The notes under the pieces: generated by a model | The model's database searches: none | Told to the model about the DNA's origin: nothing | The model's input: the letters and a program-made list of their open reading frames with translations, nothing else | Assembly: GCF_944324525.1 (NCBI RefSeq) | Contig: NZ_CALUWS010000001.1 | Span: 1-64,000, forward strand | DNA length: 64,000 bases | DNA from: an uncultured Desulfovibrio sp. | Lineage (GTDB): Bacteria; Desulfobacterota; Desulfovibrionia; Desulfovibrionales; Desulfovibrionaceae | Direction: 5' to 3' | Position numbers and translations under genes: made by a program | Shown here: positions 1 through 11,252 of the stretch, piece by piece | Layout of the letters: each line of letters opens with the position of its first letter | Numbering within the stretch: position 1 is the first letter of the stretch

Positions 1-100
1 AGCGCGACCGAAAGGCGGCCCGGAGGGCCGTGTCCGTTAGGCGACGCAGGAGCCTTACGGGCATCGACAGCAGAGCGAGGGTTCCCTTCCCCCCAAACGC
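1..100 (-). repeat. Interspersed hairpin repeat, family 1, copy A
   Basis: Read on the minus strand, this block runs CCTCGCTCTGCTGTCGATG, then an imperfect inverted repeat (CCGTAAGGC ... GCCTAACGG), then a GGCC-rich arm ending in TTTCGGTCGCGCT. The same module recurs near 25534-25682 (twice in tandem), 44685-44780 and 62135-62215. It lies in non-coding DNA upstream of cimA and is cut by the window edge. No coding role is apparent. It is probably an extragenic palindromic repeat (inference). Confidence 0.75.
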
Positions 101-145
101 TACGTATGACCTTGACCGGCCACACGACACGTCCCTGGGCCGCTC

Positions 146-174
146 TTGCCAGCCGTCGGGCGACGATGTATTTT
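146..174 (+). promoter_or_regulatory. Putative sigma-70 promoter of cimA
   Basis: TTGCCA (146-151), a 17-bp spacer and TATTTT (169-174) lie about 60 bp before the cimA start. The fit to the -35/-10 consensus is fair. No operator or riboswitch was recognised between here and the gene. Confidence 0.4.
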
Positions 175-236
175 CCGCAGAATGTCCGGCGCGCTGCACG
201 CGCCTGTCACCCAACGCGATGTACGGAGAGCTGAGC

Positions 237-1862
237 ATGGGCAAAAAAATCATCATCTACGACACCACCCTGCGGGATGGGACGCAATCCGAGGAAGTGA
301 GTCTTTCCACGGCGGACAAGATCAAGGTTGCCCTGCGGCTGGACGAGTTCGGCATCGATTATATCGAGGCCGGCTGGCCGGGCTCCAATCCTGTGGATGT
401 GGAGTTTTTCCGGGAGATCGCCTCCTATCATCTGAAACATGCCCGTATTGCCGCTTTCGGCAGTACGCATCACCCCGCCAATACGCCGGAAACGGACCCC
501 AACCTCAATGCCCTTGTGGAGGCCGCCGTCCCGGCAGTGACCATTTTCGGCAAATCCTGCGAGCGGCACGCCCGCGAGGCCCTGAACATCACGCCGGAAC
601 GTAATCTGGAAGTGATCCGCAACTCCATCGCCTATCTGCGCCGCTTTGTGGGGGAAGTCTATTTTGACGCCGAGCACTTCTTCGATGGCTACAAGCGCAA
701 TGCCGAATACGCTACGGCGGTCATCCGCACGGCGCATGAGGCCGGCGCGCAGATCGCCACCCTTTGCGATACCAACGGCGGCACGCTGCCCGATGAGGTG
801 GCGGCCATCGTGACGGCGCTGCAGGCGTCCCTGCCGGATGTGCGGCTTGGCATCCATGCCCACAATGACTGCGAGATGGCCGTAGCCAACAGCGTCGTGG
901 CCGTACAGCACGGCGCGGAGATGGTGCAGGGCACCTTGAACGGCGTGGGCGAACGCTGCGGCAATGCCAACCTCTGCTCCATCATCCCCGTGTTGCAGGT
1001 CAAGTGCGGCCTGAGCTGCCTGCCGCCGGACGAAAGTCAGCGCCTGCGCCAGCTCAGCGCGCTTTCCGGCTGGTTTGCCGAGGTGGCCAACATGAAGCCC
1101 TTCCGGCGGCAACCCTTTGTGGGCAAGTCCGCCTTTGCCCACAAGGGCGGCGTGCACGCCAGCGCGGTCAATCGCTCCTCCTCGCTCTACGAGCACATGC
1201 CGCCGGAGACCGTGGGCAATGCCCAGCGCATCCTTATCACCGAACTGGCAGGGCGCAGCAATATCGTCTCCATGGCGCGCGGCTTCGGTTTCCACCTGGA
1301 CAAGGACGAACCCGTGGTGCGCGGGCTGTTCAACGAACTCAAGAAAAAGACCTGTCTCGGCTATGACTACGCCTCGGCCGAGGCCAGCGTGGAACTGCTG
1401 ATCCTGCGCAAACTGGCGCGGCGCGGCGTGCGTGATTTCTTCAAGCTCGTCCGCTATCATGTGACCTCGCTGCGCGGCAGTACCGGCGAGAATATGGACG
1501 AGGCCACCGTCATGGTGGAAGTGGAAGGCGTGGTGGAACATACCGCCGCCACCGGCAACGGCCCGGTCAACGCGCTGGATACCGCCCTGCGCAAGGCCCT
1601 CAAACCCTTCTATCCCCGTCTGGCCGAAATGCGTCTGCTGGACTTCAAGGTCCGCGTGCTCACCACCGCTGACGACGTGGGCCGCCCCGGCGGCACCGCC
1701 TCCGTCGTCCGCGTGCTCATCGAATCCGGCGACGCCTCCCGTACCTGGGTCACCGTCGGCGTCTCCCACGACATCATCGAAGCCAGCTGGCAGGCCCTCG
1801 CCGACTCCGTCATCTACAAGCTCTACCGCGACGAAGAAGAACGCCGCCGTCAGGACGACTAG
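237..1862 (+). CDS. cimA: (R)-citramalate synthase
   Basis: A 541-residue member of the DRE-TIM metallolyase family. It condenses acetyl-CoA with pyruvate to (R)-citramalate, the entry to the threonine-independent isoleucine pathway, in the cytoplasm. The catalytic signature DTTLRDGTQ is at residues 9-17, the metal-binding HAHND at about 207-211, and the GVGERCGNANL motif at about 236-246. The C-terminal ~140 residues match the LeuA-type allosteric domain, which usually binds the end product. The length agrees with the CimA type (about 520-540) rather than with LeuA or homocitrate synthase. The start at 237 is chosen because GGAGAG lies 6 bp upstream and the protein there begins directly with the barrel; the frame stays open further upstream but only into repeat DNA. 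It is monocistronic and followed by a strong terminator. LeuA is the main alternative, but the sequence fits CimA better. Confidence 0.9.
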   Translation: MGKKIIIYDTTLRDGTQSEEVSLSTADKIKVALRLDEFGIDYIEAGWPGSNPVDVEFFREIASYHLKHARIAAFGSTHHPANTPETDPNLNALVEAAVPAVTIFGKSCERHAREALNITPERNLEVIRNSIAYLRRFVGEVYFDAEHFFDGYKRNAEYATAVIRTAHEAGAQIATLCDTNGGTLPDEVAAIVTALQASLPDVRLGIHAHNDCEMAVANSVVAVQHGAEMVQGTLNGVGERCGNANLCSIIPVLQVKCGLSCLPPDESQRLRQLSALSGWFAEVANMKPFRRQPFVGKSAFAHKGGVHASAVNRSSSLYEHMPPETVGNAQRILITELAGRSNIVSMARGFGFHLDKDEPVVRGLFNELKKKTCLGYDYASAEASVELLILRKLARRGVRDFFKLVRYHVTSLRGSTGENMDEATVMVEVEGVVEHTAATGNGPVNALDTALRKALKPFYPRLAEMRLLDFKVRVLTTADDVGRPGGTASVVRVLIESGDASRTWVTVGVSHDIIEASWQALADSVIYKLYRDEEERRRQDD

Positions 1863-1888
1863 ATATCCCTGCGCCATCGCAGCCAGAC

Positions 1889-1930
1889 CGGGAACCCCTT
1901 CGCTCGCGCGAAGCGGTTCCCGTTTTTTTT
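1889..1930 (+). terminator. Rho-independent terminator of cimA
   Basis: An inverted repeat (CGGGAACC ... GGTTCCCG, with an inner TTCGC/GCGAA arm) is followed directly by eight T residues, 27 bp after the cimA stop codon. Confidence 0.85.
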
Positions 1931-1940
1931 GGGGGGGGGG

Positions 1941-2281
1941 TTTTTCTTTTTTCGTGGGGGGAAGGGCCCCTTTGTGAACAAAGGGGCCCTTCCCCCCACC
2001 CCCCCCATCCCCCCAAAAACTTTGCTTGTCTTGATGTCAGGTGTCGCGGCATGCAAGACGACGCTTGACCTCAAGCCAGCCAAACCCTGAACAAGAAAGG
2101 CCGGACATATCATGTTGTCCGGCTTGCTTTTTTGCCATGCTGCCGGGGGACAAAACAGACGTGCGACGCCCTGCCGGGTCGCATCGTCCGTTCAATGCCC
2201 CTGTAAAGTTTTTTGGAAAGGAGGGGTTCGGGGAGGAAGAACCTTTTGTTCACAAAAGGTTTTCCTCCCCGAAAATATATT
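1941..2281. repeat. 341-bp tandem intergenic repeat, copy 1
   Basis: This block is nearly identical to 2338-2678, offset by exactly 397 bp; the only difference seen is one base in a C-rich run. It carries three inverted repeats. The first is a 14-bp perfect stem (GAAGGGCCCCTTTG/CAAAGGGGCCCTTC) near 1960-1992. The second is a terminator-like stem at 2100-2133. The third is ACCTTTTG/CAAAAGGT flanked by GGAGG/CCTCC at about 2232-2270. The open frames inside are C/G-rich without gene character. The block fills the gap between the convergent genes cimA and prmC. Confidence 0.9.
2100..2133 (+). terminator. Terminator-like hairpin inside repeat copy 1
   Basis: GCCGGACA and TGTCCGGC form an 8-bp perfect stem, followed by TTGCTTTTTT. 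The identical structure recurs in the second repeat copy. It may serve as a back-up terminator for cimA. Confidence 0.6.
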
Positions 2282-2305
2282 AGAGCATTTTCCGTTTGAA
2301 ACGCA
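2281..2305 (+). repeat. Partial copy of TAGAGCATTTTC repeat (family 2)
   Basis: The sequence TAGAGCATTTTCCGTTTGAAACGC matches the first part of longer elements at 25391-25467 and, inverted, at 62307-62375. It lies in the unique 56-bp spacer between the two 341-bp repeats, as if truncated by the duplication. Confidence 0.6.
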
Positions 2306-2337
2306 CATGTGAGCGGACACTTTTTTGTTGGGATATT

Positions 2338-2678
2338 TTTTTCTTTTTTCGTGGGGGGAAGGGCCCCTTTGTGAACAAAGGGGCCCTTCCCCCCACACCC
2401 CCCATCCCCCCAAAAACTTTGCTTGTCTTGATGTCAGGTGTCGCGGCATGCAAGACGACGCTTGACCTCAAGCCAGCCAAACCCTGAACAAGAAAGGCCG
2501 GACATATCATGTTGTCCGGCTTGCTTTTTTGCCATGCTGCCGGGGGACAAAACAGACGTGCGACGCCCTGCCGGGTCGCATCGTCCGTTCAATGCCCCTG
2601 TAAAGTTTTTTGGAAAGGAGGGGTTCGGGGAGGAAGAACCTTTTGTTCACAAAAGGTTTTCCTCCCCGAAAATATATT
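2338..2678. repeat. 341-bp tandem intergenic repeat, copy 2
   Basis: Second copy of the 1941-2281 block in the same orientation. It keeps all three hairpins, including the terminator-like one at 2497-2530. It ends 13 bp before the prmC stop codon on the opposite strand. The near identity implies a recent duplication or ongoing gene conversion. Confidence 0.9.
2497..2530 (+). terminator. Terminator-like hairpin inside repeat copy 2
   Basis: Same 8-bp stem (GCCGGACA/TGTCCGGC) and T-rich tail as at 2100-2133. No plus-strand gene ends between the two copies, so any function here is redundant. Confidence 0.5.
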
Positions 2679-2691
2679 GCAAGCAAAAAAA

Positions 2692-3579
2692 TTAGGACAG
2701 CCGTCCCTCGGTGCAGCGTTCGTGCCCGGCGAGGTCAGTGTGGGTGGTCACGTTGACGAAGCCCTGTTGCCGCAGCAGCGCACGGACAGCTTCGCCCTGC
2801 CGCCAGCCGTGTTCCAGCAGCAGATGGCCGCCGGGCACAAGCGCCACGGCCGCGGCGCGGCAGGCGGCGCGCAGATGGGCCAGACCGTCATCGGGGGAAA
2901 AGAGCGCGGCGTGCGGCTCGTGGCGCAGAACGTCTTCCATGACCTCGTGGCGTTCGGCCGGGGAGATGTAGGGGGGATTGCTGACCAGCAGATGCAGACT
3001 GCGGGGGGCGAGCGGCGCGTGCGCCATATCGGCCAGCAGACAGTGCAGACGCTGATCCGCGCCATGCGTCCGGGCGTTGCGCCGGGCGACGGCCAGCGCC
3101 GCGGGGCTGATGTCCAGCAGCAGCCCCTGCCAGCGGGGACGCTCGCAGAGGAGGGTGATGCCGATGCATCCGGAACCCGCGCCCAGATCCGCAAGGCGGA
3201 GGGGGGAGCCGCCGGGCTGATGCGTTTCCGCCTCCTGCATATGCTGGAGCGCCAGCTCCACGAGCAGCTCCGTTTCCGGGCGGGGGATGAGGGTGTCCGG
3301 CGTGACGGCAAAGTCCCGTCCGAAAAATTCCCGTTGCCCAAGGATATGGGCCAGCGGTTCCCCGGCGCAGCGCCGGGTGACGCCTTCTTCCAGCCGGGCG
3401 GCCAGTTCGGCAGCGAGGGGACGTTCCCCGGCCAGGATGAGACCTGTGCGGTCAAGGCCGGTGACGGCCTGCGCCAGTGCGCGGGCGCAGACGTGCGGAC
3501 TGTCGTCGCCGGCGGCGCGCAGGCGGGCGGCGGCCTGCTGCATGAGCGTATCCAGTGTGGGGAGAGGCGGCGGGAGCAT
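2692..3579 (-). CDS. prmC: Peptide chain release factor N5-glutamine methyltransferase
   Basis: This enzyme methylates the glutamine of the GGQ motif in release factors RF1 and RF2 with S-adenosylmethionine. From this start it has about 295 residues, close to the family norm of 275-290. The AdoMet-binding motif GAGSGCIG and the catalytic NPPY (context VSNPPYISP) are both present, with the helical N-domain before them. The frame is open to an ATG at 3633 that overlaps the lon stop (TAATG) and would give 313 residues. The later ATG at 3579 is preferred because a strong hairpin (3596-3622) lies between lon and it, but neither start has a good ribosome site. It is the last gene of the holA-radC-lon-prmC run. 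Confidence 0.88.
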   Translation of the reverse strand: MLPPPLPTLDTLMQQAAARLRAAGDDSPHVCARALAQAVTGLDRTGLILAGERPLAAELAARLEEGVTRRCAGEPLAHILGQREFFGRDFAVTPDTLIPRPETELLVELALQHMQEAETHQPGGSPLRLADLGAGSGCIGITLLCERPRWQGLLLDISPAALAVARRNARTHGADQRLHCLLADMAHAPLAPRSLHLLVSNPPYISPAERHEVMEDVLRHEPHAALFSPDDGLAHLRAACRAAAVALVPGGHLLLEHGWRQGEAVRALLRQQGFVNVTTHTDLAGHERCTEGRLS

Positions 3580-3595
3580 GGGAGGAGACAGAAGA

Positions 3596-3622
3596 GCGGG
3601 GGAGGAGGCCGTCCTCCCCCGC
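3596..3622 (-). terminator. Hairpin between lon and prmC
   Basis: A perfect 11-bp stem (GCGGGGGAGGA/TCCTCCCCCGC) starts 10 bp after the lon stop codon. It lacks a proper T-run (TCTTCTGTCTCC follows), so it may be a weak terminator or an RNA-processing/stability hairpin. Confidence 0.5.
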
Positions 3623-3632
3623 CTATGCGGCA

Positions 3633-6179
<2,547 letters not shown>

Positions 6180-6199
6180 AGGTATATCTCCTCGACCGC

Positions 6200-6889
6200 C
6201 TAGAGGTACCTGCCCTGCAGGATGCTGTAGCAGTCGTTTTCGGTAACAATGACATGGTCCACCAGGCGCAGTCCCATTTGCGGCGCCAGATGATCCAGCC
6301 CCTGCGTGAGGCGCAAGTCCGGCTGGGACGGCCGGGCCTGCCCGCCGGGATGGTTATGCACCACGATGATGCCGCGGGCCTTGCGCAGCAGCGCCAGCTC
6401 GAGCACGTCACGCGGCAGGATGGGGACCGTGCTGACGTTGCCCTGCCGCAGTCGTTCCCAGCCGATGAGAAAGTTGCCGCCGTTGAGCAGGGCCAGCCAG
6501 CATTCCTCATGCGGGCAGCCGGCCAGCTGCGTGCGCGCCAGCCGGGCGACGGCCTCGGGCGTGGCGACCTCCTCGCGGCGGCGCAGGCGCGAACTCTGGT
6601 AACGCGTCATCAGCTCGCGCAGGAGCTGCCAGAGGGAGAGCAGCCCGGGGCCGAAGCCGCTGACCGCCAGCAGTTCATCCGGCCGGGCATCCAGCACGCC
6701 GCGGATGCTGCCGAAGCGGCGGAGCAGCTCCTTGGCCAGCGGCTTGGTATCCTTGCGGGTCAGGGCGAAGCCCAGCACCAGTTCCAGAATCTCGTAGTCT
6801 TCCACGGTCTGCGCGTCACGGGCCAGCCGCTGACGCAGGCGGGCGCGATGACCGGCGGTACCGGCGGGAAGGGGCGTCCTGTCTGTCAT
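6200..6889 (-). CDS. radC: RadC-family JAMM-domain protein
   Basis: A 229-residue protein with N-terminal helix-hairpin-helix-like repeats (residues 10-75) and a C-terminal JAMM/MPN domain carrying the metal motif [14 protein letters not shown]. The name RadC comes from an old DNA-repair annotation; the biochemical function of the family is not established. The start at 6889 is chosen because it gives the family length (about 225). The upstream extension of the open frame is low-complexity and contains the likely promoter region. It stands 20 bp upstream of lon, suggesting co-transcription. Confidence 0.9.
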   Translation of the reverse strand: MTDRTPLPAGTAGHRARLRQRLARDAQTVEDYEILELVLGFALTRKDTKPLAKELLRRFGSIRGVLDARPDELLAVSGFGPGLLSLWQLLRELMTRYQSSRLRRREEVATPEAVARLARTQLAGCPHEECWLALLNGGNFLIGWERLRQGNVSTVPILPRDVLELALLRKARGIIVVHNHPGGQARPSQPDLRLTQGLDHLAPQMGLRLVDHVIVTENDCYSILQGRYL

Positions 6890-7035
6890 GAGGATACGCT
6901 CTCGATCCGCGGCCGCTCCGGCGGGGAAGCGGCTTTGGGGGCAGTCATAGGGTAAGGCGTTTTTGGCGCAAGGCAAGGGGAGAGGAAGGAAAAAGGCGGA
7001 ATGAGAACAAATGCACGAGCAGGAGCCGCCACGCC

Positions 7036-8028
7036 TCAGCTCCGTCCCCGGGCAAACAGGCGGCACAACTCGGCGGCCAGGAAATCCAGGCTCTGTTCCG
7101 GGCTGCGGCGGCCGCTCTTGATCTGCCATTCCGTATCCATGATCAGCGCAAGGCCCTGACTCAGGCCCTCAAAGCCCAGCCGCCGGGCAAGCTGCTGCTT
7201 GGGGCCGGTCTCCGCCGGCGCCATGCGGACCTTCTCGCCGGCCAGCAGTTGCCAGAGCTGGCGAAATTCGCGGGCCAGCAGCGCCAGCAGGGAAAAGACG
7301 AGGCTGTCGCCGTCGCGCCGGCCCCGTTCGAGCTCCTTCCAGACGGCGGGCAGATTGGCGGCCTCAAGGTGGCGGATGAGGGCAAAGACGTTGCAGTCCG
7401 GGCTCCAGGAAGCGGTGGCCAGCATGGCGACGTCCACCCGCAGCGGGGTGGCGGCCGAAGGGGGCGCATCGGCGGGGGCCAGCAGAAGCAGCTTCTGCAG
7501 TTCGTTTTCCACGGCCTGCGCCGCCACGGGCACGGAGGCGCAGAACTGCTCCAGCGCATCGGGCGCAAAGCGCAGGCCCAGTGCCGTGGCCCGTTCCTGC
7601 ACATGGCGTCTCAGGCCGCGTTCCGTAAGGCCTTCGTTGCGCCAGATCCAGCCCTGCTGTTCGGCATAGGCGAAACAGCGCAATTTGGCCAGATGCGCGG
7701 GGATCTTGGGCTGGCCCCGTTCCCAGGCCACTTCAAGGCAGAAGAAGGGCCAGCACTGGTCCGAGGGATGGCCCAGGGCGGCGGAGATCTTTTTCCAGAC
7801 GGCGGCGGGCCAAAGATGCGCCTGACGGGCCACCAGCACGCGCGGCGTGCCGAAAAGGCCCTGCAGGGTGAGCTGTTCCCAGAAGCGCGGGGGCGGTTCC
7901 TCGTCCCCCCAGTAGACATGCCGCTCCCAGCGGCTGTCCGCCTTGGCGGAAGAGAGCAGGCCCTCCATGTGCGCCTGCAGCAGGCGGCTGTCCGGGCAGA
8001 TGAGAAGGGTGAATCCGGGATGCGACAT
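7036..8028 (-). CDS. holA: DNA polymerase III delta subunit (HolA)
   Basis: A 330-residue protein resembling the clamp-loader delta subunit, which opens the beta sliding clamp. The order of segments matches HolA: N-terminal nucleotide-binding-like fold without a good Walker A, a middle lid region, and a C-terminal helical collar (SRRSPEQSLDFLAAELCRLF). The pattern TEWQIKSGRRSPEQSLD near the C-terminus corresponds to the D-x-x-L/I-K-xG motif typical of delta. It follows leuS on the same strand, a common bacterial neighbourhood. The gap to radC (6890-7035) holds nothing clear apart from AT-poor filler. Confidence 0.85.
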   Translation of the reverse strand: MSHPGFTLLICPDSRLLQAHMEGLLSSAKADSRWERHVYWGDEEPPPRFWEQLTLQGLFGTPRVLVARQAHLWPAAVWKKISAALGHPSDQCWPFFCLEVAWERGQPKIPAHLAKLRCFAYAEQQGWIWRNEGLTERGLRRHVQERATALGLRFAPDALEQFCASVPVAAQAVENELQKLLLLAPADAPPSAATPLRVDVAMLATASWSPDCNVFALIRHLEAANLPAVWKELERGRRDGDSLVFSLLALLAREFRQLWQLLAGEKVRMAPAETGPKQQLARRLGFEGLSQGLALIMDTEWQIKSGRRSPEQSLDFLAAELCRLFARGRS

Positions 8029-8079
8029 GGCGGCCTGCGGGCGGCAAAAAGGGAGAAAAAGCGAAGGCGTCCGTAGGAC

Positions 8080-8117
8080 CCGCGCGCCATCCGGGACGTT
8101 CGCCGGATGGCGCGCGG
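8080..8117 (-). other. Long intercistronic hairpin, leuS-holA
   Basis: A perfect 14-bp inverted repeat (CCGCGCGCCATCCG / CGGATGGCGCGCGG) just after the leuS stop. No T-run follows on the minus strand, so it is more likely an mRNA-processing or stability element than a complete terminator. Confidence 0.5.
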
Positions 8118-8125
8118 GGACAGGC

Positions 8126-10639
8126 TCAGTTGGCTACGATGTTGACCAGCTTTCCGGGGACGACGATGACCTTGCGGATGGTCAGACCGGCGGTGTGCCG
8201 CTGGACGGCGGCATCTTCCCGGGCGGCGGCTTCCAGAGCGGCCTTGTCGGCCTGGGCGGGCACGTCGATGGTGCCGCGCAGTTTGCCGTTGACCTGCAGG
8301 GCGATGGTGACGCTGTCCTGCTGCAGGGCGGACTCGTCCCATTCGGGCCAGGCTTCATCCTGCAGGGAGCTCGTGTGGCCGAGGCGTTCCCAGAGTTCTT
8401 CGCAGATATGCGGCGTGATGGGCGAGAGCAGGGTCAGCACCGAGGCCATGGCCGAGGAGAAGACACGGCGGTCGCCTTCTTCCTGTCCCATTTTCTCGCG
8501 CGCGAGGTACATGGCGTTGACCAGCTCCATAACGGCGGCGATGGCCGTATTGAACTGGAAGCGGCGGGACATGTCCTCCCCGGCTTTCTTGACGGTGAGA
8601 TGCTCGCGCCGGCGCAGGTCGCGGGCGGTGTCGTTCAGCACGTCCGCCGCCGTGGCGGAGCAGCCGCGTACCGGCAGGAAGCGGCCTTCCTCTTCCACGA
8701 AGAGCCGCCAGACGCGCTGCAGGAAGCGCGAAGCGCCTTCGATGCCGCTGTCCGACCAGTCGAAGTCACGTTCCGGCGGGGCGGCGAACAGGCAGAAGAG
8801 CCGCACGGTATCCGCGCCGTATTTGTCGATCATCTCCGAGGGCGCAACGATGTTGCCCTTGGATTTGGACATCTTGCTGCCGTCCTTGAGCACCATGCCC
8901 TGAGTGAGCAGGCGGCTGAAGGGCTCTTCGAGGTCCGGCGGGAAATAGCCCAGATCGCGCAGGGCCTTGGTGAAGAAGCGGGCATAGAGCAGATGCAGGA
9001 TGGCGTGCTCCACGCCGCCGATGTACTGATCGACCGGCATCCAGTAGCGCAGGGCGTCCATGTCGAAGGGGCCGTCTTCCTTGCGGGCCGACGTGTAGCG
9101 GGCAAAATACCAGGAGGACTCCACGAAGGTGTCCATGGTATCGGTCTCCCGCCGGGCCGGGCCGCCGCACTGCGGGCAGGTGCAGCGGGTGAAGCTGTCC
9201 ATCTGCGGCAGGGGAGAGCGCCCGTCCTCATTGATCTGGGCATCCAGCGGCAGGGTGATGGGCAGGTTCTCCCGTTTTTCGGGGACGACGCCGCAGGCGT
9301 CGCAGTAGACCACCGGGATGGGCGCGCCCCAGAAGCGCTGACGGGAGATGTTCCAGTCCCGCAGGCGGAACTGGGTGGTGGCGCGTCCGTTGCCGTCCGC
9401 CTCCAGCTTGCGGGCCACGGCCTGCTTGCCGTCGGTATTGGCCATGCCGTCGAATTCGCCGGAATGGATCATCACGCCTTCGCCGCTGTAGGCCTCGGAC
9501 ATGGTGGCGGGGTCAAGGGGGCCGTCCTTCGGGGAGATGACCACCTTGACGGGCAGATCATACTTGCGGGCGAATTCAAAGTCGCGCTGGTCGTGGGCGG
9601 GAACGCCCATGACCGCGCCGGTGCCGTAGTCCGCCAGCACGAAGTTGCCCAGCCAGAGGGGCACGCGCTCGCCGGTGAAGGGGTGGCGCACATAGGCGCC
9701 GGTGAAGATGCCTTCCTTTTCCAGCACGTCGGACTGCCGCTCCAGACGGTCCATATTGCGGATGCGGGTGACGAAGGCGCGCACCTCATCGGCCTTTTCG
9801 TAGCCGTCGATAAGGTGCTCCACCAGCTCGTGTTCCGGGGCGAGCGTGAGGAAGCTCACGCCGAAGACCGTGTCCGGGCGGGTGGTGAACACTTCGATGC
9901 GCTCCTTGCCGGGCAGGGGCTTTTCCAGCGCAAAGGCGATGGCGGCCCCGTGGGACTTGCCTATCCAGTTGCGCTGCATGGCCAGCACGCGTTCCGGCCA
10001 GCCGCCCTCCAGCTTGGCAAGATCTTCCAGCAGTTCGTCGCCGTAGGCGGTGATGCGCAGGAACCACTGGGTCAGGTCCTTTTGTTCCACGCGGCTGTCA
10101 CAGCGCCAGCACAGGCCGTCGATGACCTGTTCATTGGCCAGCACGGTGTGGCAGGATGGGCACCAGTTCTGCGGGGCCTTTTTGCGGTAGACAAGGCCCT
10201 TTTCCAGAAAGCGCAGGAAAAACTCCTGCTCCCAGCGGTAGTATTCGGGACGGCAGGTCGCCGTTTCGCGGGACCAGTCATAGGAATAGCCCAGGCGCTG
10301 GAGCTGGGCGCGCATGTTGTCGATATTGGCATACGTCCATTTGGCCGGATGCGTCTTGTGCTTGATGGCGGCATTCTCGGCCGGCAGGCCGAAGGCGTCC
10401 CAACCCATGGGATGCAGGACGTTGTAGCCGTGCATGCGCTTGACGCGGGCCACCACGTCGCCGATGGAGTAGTTGCGCACATGCCCCATATGGATGTTGC
10501 CGGAGGGGTAGGGGAACATCTCCAGGCAATAGTATTTGGGCTTGTCGCTTTCATGGGAGCAGGCAAAGGCTTTGTCCGCCTGCCAGCGGGCCTGCCATTT
10601 CAGTTCGATCTCATTGGGGGTATAGCGGTCTTGGCTCAT
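8126..10639 (-). CDS. leuS: Leucyl-tRNA synthetase
   Basis: An 837-residue class I aminoacyl-tRNA synthetase that charges tRNA-Leu. The HIGH-type motif HMGH is at residues 50-53 and KMSKS at 589-593. Between them lie the CP1 editing domain (T-rich TTRPDTVFG region) and a zinc-binding knuckle with paired cysteines (CPSCH, CWRC). The anticodon-binding helical domain and the small C-terminal domain complete the protein. Length and architecture are those of bacterial LeuRS. It lies between nusB and holA on the same strand. No T-box is expected or seen in this 115-bp gap. Confidence 0.97.
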   Translation of the reverse strand: MSQDRYTPNEIELKWQARWQADKAFACSHESDKPKYYCLEMFPYPSGNIHMGHVRNYSIGDVVARVKRMHGYNVLHPMGWDAFGLPAENAAIKHKTHPAKWTYANIDNMRAQLQRLGYSYDWSRETATCRPEYYRWEQEFFLRFLEKGLVYRKKAPQNWCPSCHTVLANEQVIDGLCWRCDSRVEQKDLTQWFLRITAYGDELLEDLAKLEGGWPERVLAMQRNWIGKSHGAAIAFALEKPLPGKERIEVFTTRPDTVFGVSFLTLAPEHELVEHLIDGYEKADEVRAFVTRIRNMDRLERQSDVLEKEGIFTGAYVRHPFTGERVPLWLGNFVLADYGTGAVMGVPAHDQRDFEFARKYDLPVKVVISPKDGPLDPATMSEAYSGEGVMIHSGEFDGMANTDGKQAVARKLEADGNGRATTQFRLRDWNISRQRFWGAPIPVVYCDACGVVPEKRENLPITLPLDAQINEDGRSPLPQMDSFTRCTCPQCGGPARRETDTMDTFVESSWYFARYTSARKEDGPFDMDALRYWMPVDQYIGGVEHAILHLLYARFFTKALRDLGYFPPDLEEPFSRLLTQGMVLKDGSKMSKSKGNIVAPSEMIDKYGADTVRLFCLFAAPPERDFDWSDSGIEGASRFLQRVWRLFVEEEGRFLPVRGCSATAADVLNDTARDLRRREHLTVKKAGEDMSRRFQFNTAIAAVMELVNAMYLAREKMGQEEGDRRVFSSAMASVLTLLSPITPHICEELWERLGHTSSLQDEAWPEWDESALQQDSVTIALQVNGKLRGTIDVPAQADKAALEAAAREDAAVQRHTAGLTIRKVIVVPGKLVNIVAN

Positions 10640-10754
10640 GACAATACAGCGTAGGGCAAAGTGTTGTTGTCGTTATGCGGCACATGCCGGGCCGGGCGGC
10701 CGGGGGATCTTTTCCGAATCCGGGCGGCAGACCGCCGCGGACATCCCCGGGAAC

Positions 10755-11249
10755 CTACTGTTTTCCCGCGTCGGCGCCGGGGAGCAGCGTGCCGTTTTCC
10801 GCCGCTTTGGCCGCGGCGTCCAGAATGCCGTTCACAAAGGCGGCGGCATTGTCCTCCCCGAACTGACGGGTCAGATCCAGCGCCTCGCTGATGGCCACCC
10901 GGGCAGGGACATCCTGCCGGTACAGCAGTTCGTACATGGCCAGGCGGAGGATGGTCCGCTCCACACGGCCCATGCGGTCAACGCGCCAGTTGCGGGAAAA
11001 GCGGGCAAGGTACTGGTCAAGCTCCGCGGCGCGCGTCCAGACGCCCTGCACGAGTTCCCAGGCAAAGCCGGACGGCGGGGGCAGGAGTCCTTCATCCTCT
11101 ACCGGCTCCAGTTCCCTGTTGTCGGGAAAGAAAAGGAAGGCCCGGCGCACATCCCGCATGGTGGCGTCCGTGGAAAAGGAAAGGCCGTACAATACCTGAA
11201 ATGCCTGCGCGCGTTCGGCGCGACGGCTGGCGTTCTTGCCCTTGCTCAT
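10755..11249 (-). CDS. nusB: Transcription antitermination protein NusB
   Basis: A 164-residue all-helical protein. It starts with the NusB signature (SRRAERAQAFQVLYGL) and includes the DVPARVAISEALDLTRQFG segment and FVNGILD near the C-terminus. NusB with NusE (S10) binds boxA RNA in rRNA transcripts. It begins 3 bp after ribH, a classic ribH-nusB pair conserved in many bacteria. It is slightly longer than the usual 130-150 residues because of an insert around residues 45-70. Confidence 0.93.
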   Translation of the reverse strand: MSKGKNASRRAERAQAFQVLYGLSFSTDATMRDVRRAFLFFPDNRELEPVEDEGLLPPPSGFAWELVQGVWTRAAELDQYLARFSRNWRVDRMGRVERTILRLAMYELLYRQDVPARVAISEALDLTRQFGEDNAAAFVNGILDAAAKAAENGTLLPGADAGKQ

Positions 11250-11252
11250 GGT

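Noticed and set aside
2041..2695. Open frames of 60-85 codons inside the 341-bp tandem repeats
   Set aside because: They span terminator-like hairpins and G/C runs, and lack ribosome sites and family similarity.
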